30,583 nucleotides of DNA from Verrucomicrobiales bacterium (GTDB lineage: Bacteria > Verrucomicrobiota > Verrucomicrobiia > Verrucomicrobiales > Akkermansiaceae): positions 1 through 30,583 of the forward strand of contig PBTU01000164.1 in assembly GCA_002729295.1 (NCBI GenBank). Reading direction: 5' to 3'. A program made the position numbers and the translations under genes. Positions 30,006 through 30,583 of the stretch are shown one piece after another. The notes below the pieces were generated by a model that saw only the letters and a list, made by a program, of their open reading frames with translations, did no database searches and was not told the origin of the DNA. Position 1 is the first letter of the stretch. Every line of letters begins with the position of its first letter.

Positions 30006-30583
30006 ATGATCATTCGCCTTTTCCTCTTCCTTGCTTGTGCCTCACTCGTCGCACAAGAAACCTCTGAAAATCTCCAACAAAGCGAACTTGTCGCCTGGTG
30101 CATCGTCCCATTCGACGCCGCCAAGCGAACCCCTGAACAACGTGCGGTCATGCTCAAGGAACTTGGCCTCACCCGCAGTGCCTACGATTGGAGAAAAGAA
30201 CACGTCGCCACTTTCGAAGAAGAGATTCTCGCCTACAAAAAACACGACATCGAATTCTTCGCCTTCTGGGGCGAACACCCCACAGCTCTCCGGCTTTTTC
30301 AAAAGCACAAGATCACCCCCCAAGTATGGAAGATGTTTGCTTCCCCCAAAGGCACCAGCCAGGAGGAAAAAGTCATCCAAGCCGCAAAGTCTCTCGAATC
30401 ACTCGCTAATCGCACGGCCACCACCAACTGCAAACTTGCCCTCTACAATCACGGCGGATGGAGTGGAGAACCCGCCAACCTCGTTGCCGTTTGCCAAAAG
30501 CTACACGAAATCGGACACAAACACGTCGGCATCGTCTACAACTGGCATCACGGCCACCCTCGAATCAACTCCTGGGCGAAAGA
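30006..30583 (+). CDS. Secreted TIM-barrel sugar-isomerase-like protein, 3'-truncated by window edge
   Basis: An ATG at 30006 opens a frame that remains open to the last base, giving at least 192 codons. The start encodes a signal peptide (MIIRLFLFLACASLVAQ). The visible part resembles secreted members of the xylose-isomerase-like TIM-barrel superfamily (AP endonuclease 2 type): ELVAWCIVPFDA forms the first strand, followed by LKELGLTRSAYDWR, then IEFFAFWGEHP, CKLALYNHGGWSG and KHVGIVYNWHHGH. The last two are the usual strands that carry metal-binding acids or histidines. Such secreted proteins are common in PVC bacteria, often near glycoside or sulfatase genes. Substrate and activity are unknown, and the C-terminal half, with the rest of the active site, lies outside the window. 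Confidence 0.72.
   Translation, partial: MIIRLFLFLACASLVAQETSENLQQSELVAWCIVPFDAAKRTPEQRAVMLKELGLTRSAYDWRKEHVATFEEEILAYKKHDIEFFAFWGEHPTALRLFQKHKITPQVWKMFASPKGTSQEEKVIQAAKSLESLANRTATTNCKLALYNHGGWSGEPANLVAVCQKLHEIGHKHVGIVYNWHHGHPRINSWAK

Noticed and set aside
1..30583. CRISPR arrays, tRNA or rRNA genes, transposases, phage or defence genes
   Set aside because: No regularly spaced repeats, cloverleaf-like sequences or matching protein motifs were seen in any gap or frame; a dedicated tRNA or repeat scan was not possible here.

Overview
The window looks like chromosomal DNA from a free-living, Gram-negative, polysaccharide-degrading bacterium of the PVC group, most likely a marine Verrucomicrobiota (Verrucomicrobiae). 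This is inferred from content: several secreted S1 sulfatases, PQQ-type propeller proteins with N-terminal membrane helices, a secreted xylose-isomerase-like TIM-barrel protein, a GldA/F/G plus DUF4340 transporter cassette, and ExbB/ExbD genes linked to large TPR proteins. No 16S rRNA or other phylogenetic marker is in the window, so the assignment is tentative. I saw no tRNA, rRNA, CRISPR array, insertion sequence or prophage gene.

Region 1 (1-9477) is a carbohydrate-degradation island. It holds the 3' part of a sialate-O-acetylesterase-type SGNH esterase, a CE15 glucuronoyl-esterase-like protein, an S1 sulfatase with a C-terminal jelly-roll-like domain, a membrane-anchored PQQ-like propeller protein on the opposite strand, and a 975-residue fusion of an S1 sulfatase, a GH43-type five-bladed propeller and a C-terminal lectin-like domain. 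Together these suggest removal of sulfate and ester groups, then glycosidic cleavage, of a sulfated and probably uronate-containing polysaccharide in the periplasm or at the surface. There is no SusC/SusD pair, transporter or formylglycine-generating enzyme in the window.

Region 2 (9464-15657) starts with a Gfo/Idh/MocA oxidoreductase that overlaps the fusion gene tail to tail. It is followed by a four-gene plus-strand operon: GldA-like ATPase, GldF-like permease, GldG-like auxiliary protein, and a DUF4340 protein with a proline-rich tail, closed by a strong hairpin terminator.

Region 3 (15874-19518) is housekeeping: an RhlE-type RNA helicase whose motif II reads DEVD, facing a tight minus-strand operon nadC-birA-rsuA.

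Region 4 (19572-25662, minus strand) is a probable energy-transduction operon: exbB, exbD, exbD, a 1011-residue secreted TPR protein, and a 334-residue secreted TPR-like protein. A perfect 15-bp inverted repeat lies between the exbD genes and the TPR genes, and an intrinsic terminator lies at the end. This is the best candidate in the window for an incompletely described system: a proton-driven ExbBD motor with periplasmic TPR partners and no local TonB or receptor.

Region 5 (25813-30583) contains nth (endonuclease III with unusual cysteine spacing), a 3D-domain lipoprotein, a third S1 sulfatase, a 427-bp gap with a long start-less open frame, a secreted fasciclin-domain protein with terminator, and the 5' part of a secreted TIM-barrel sugar-isomerase-like gene that runs off the window.
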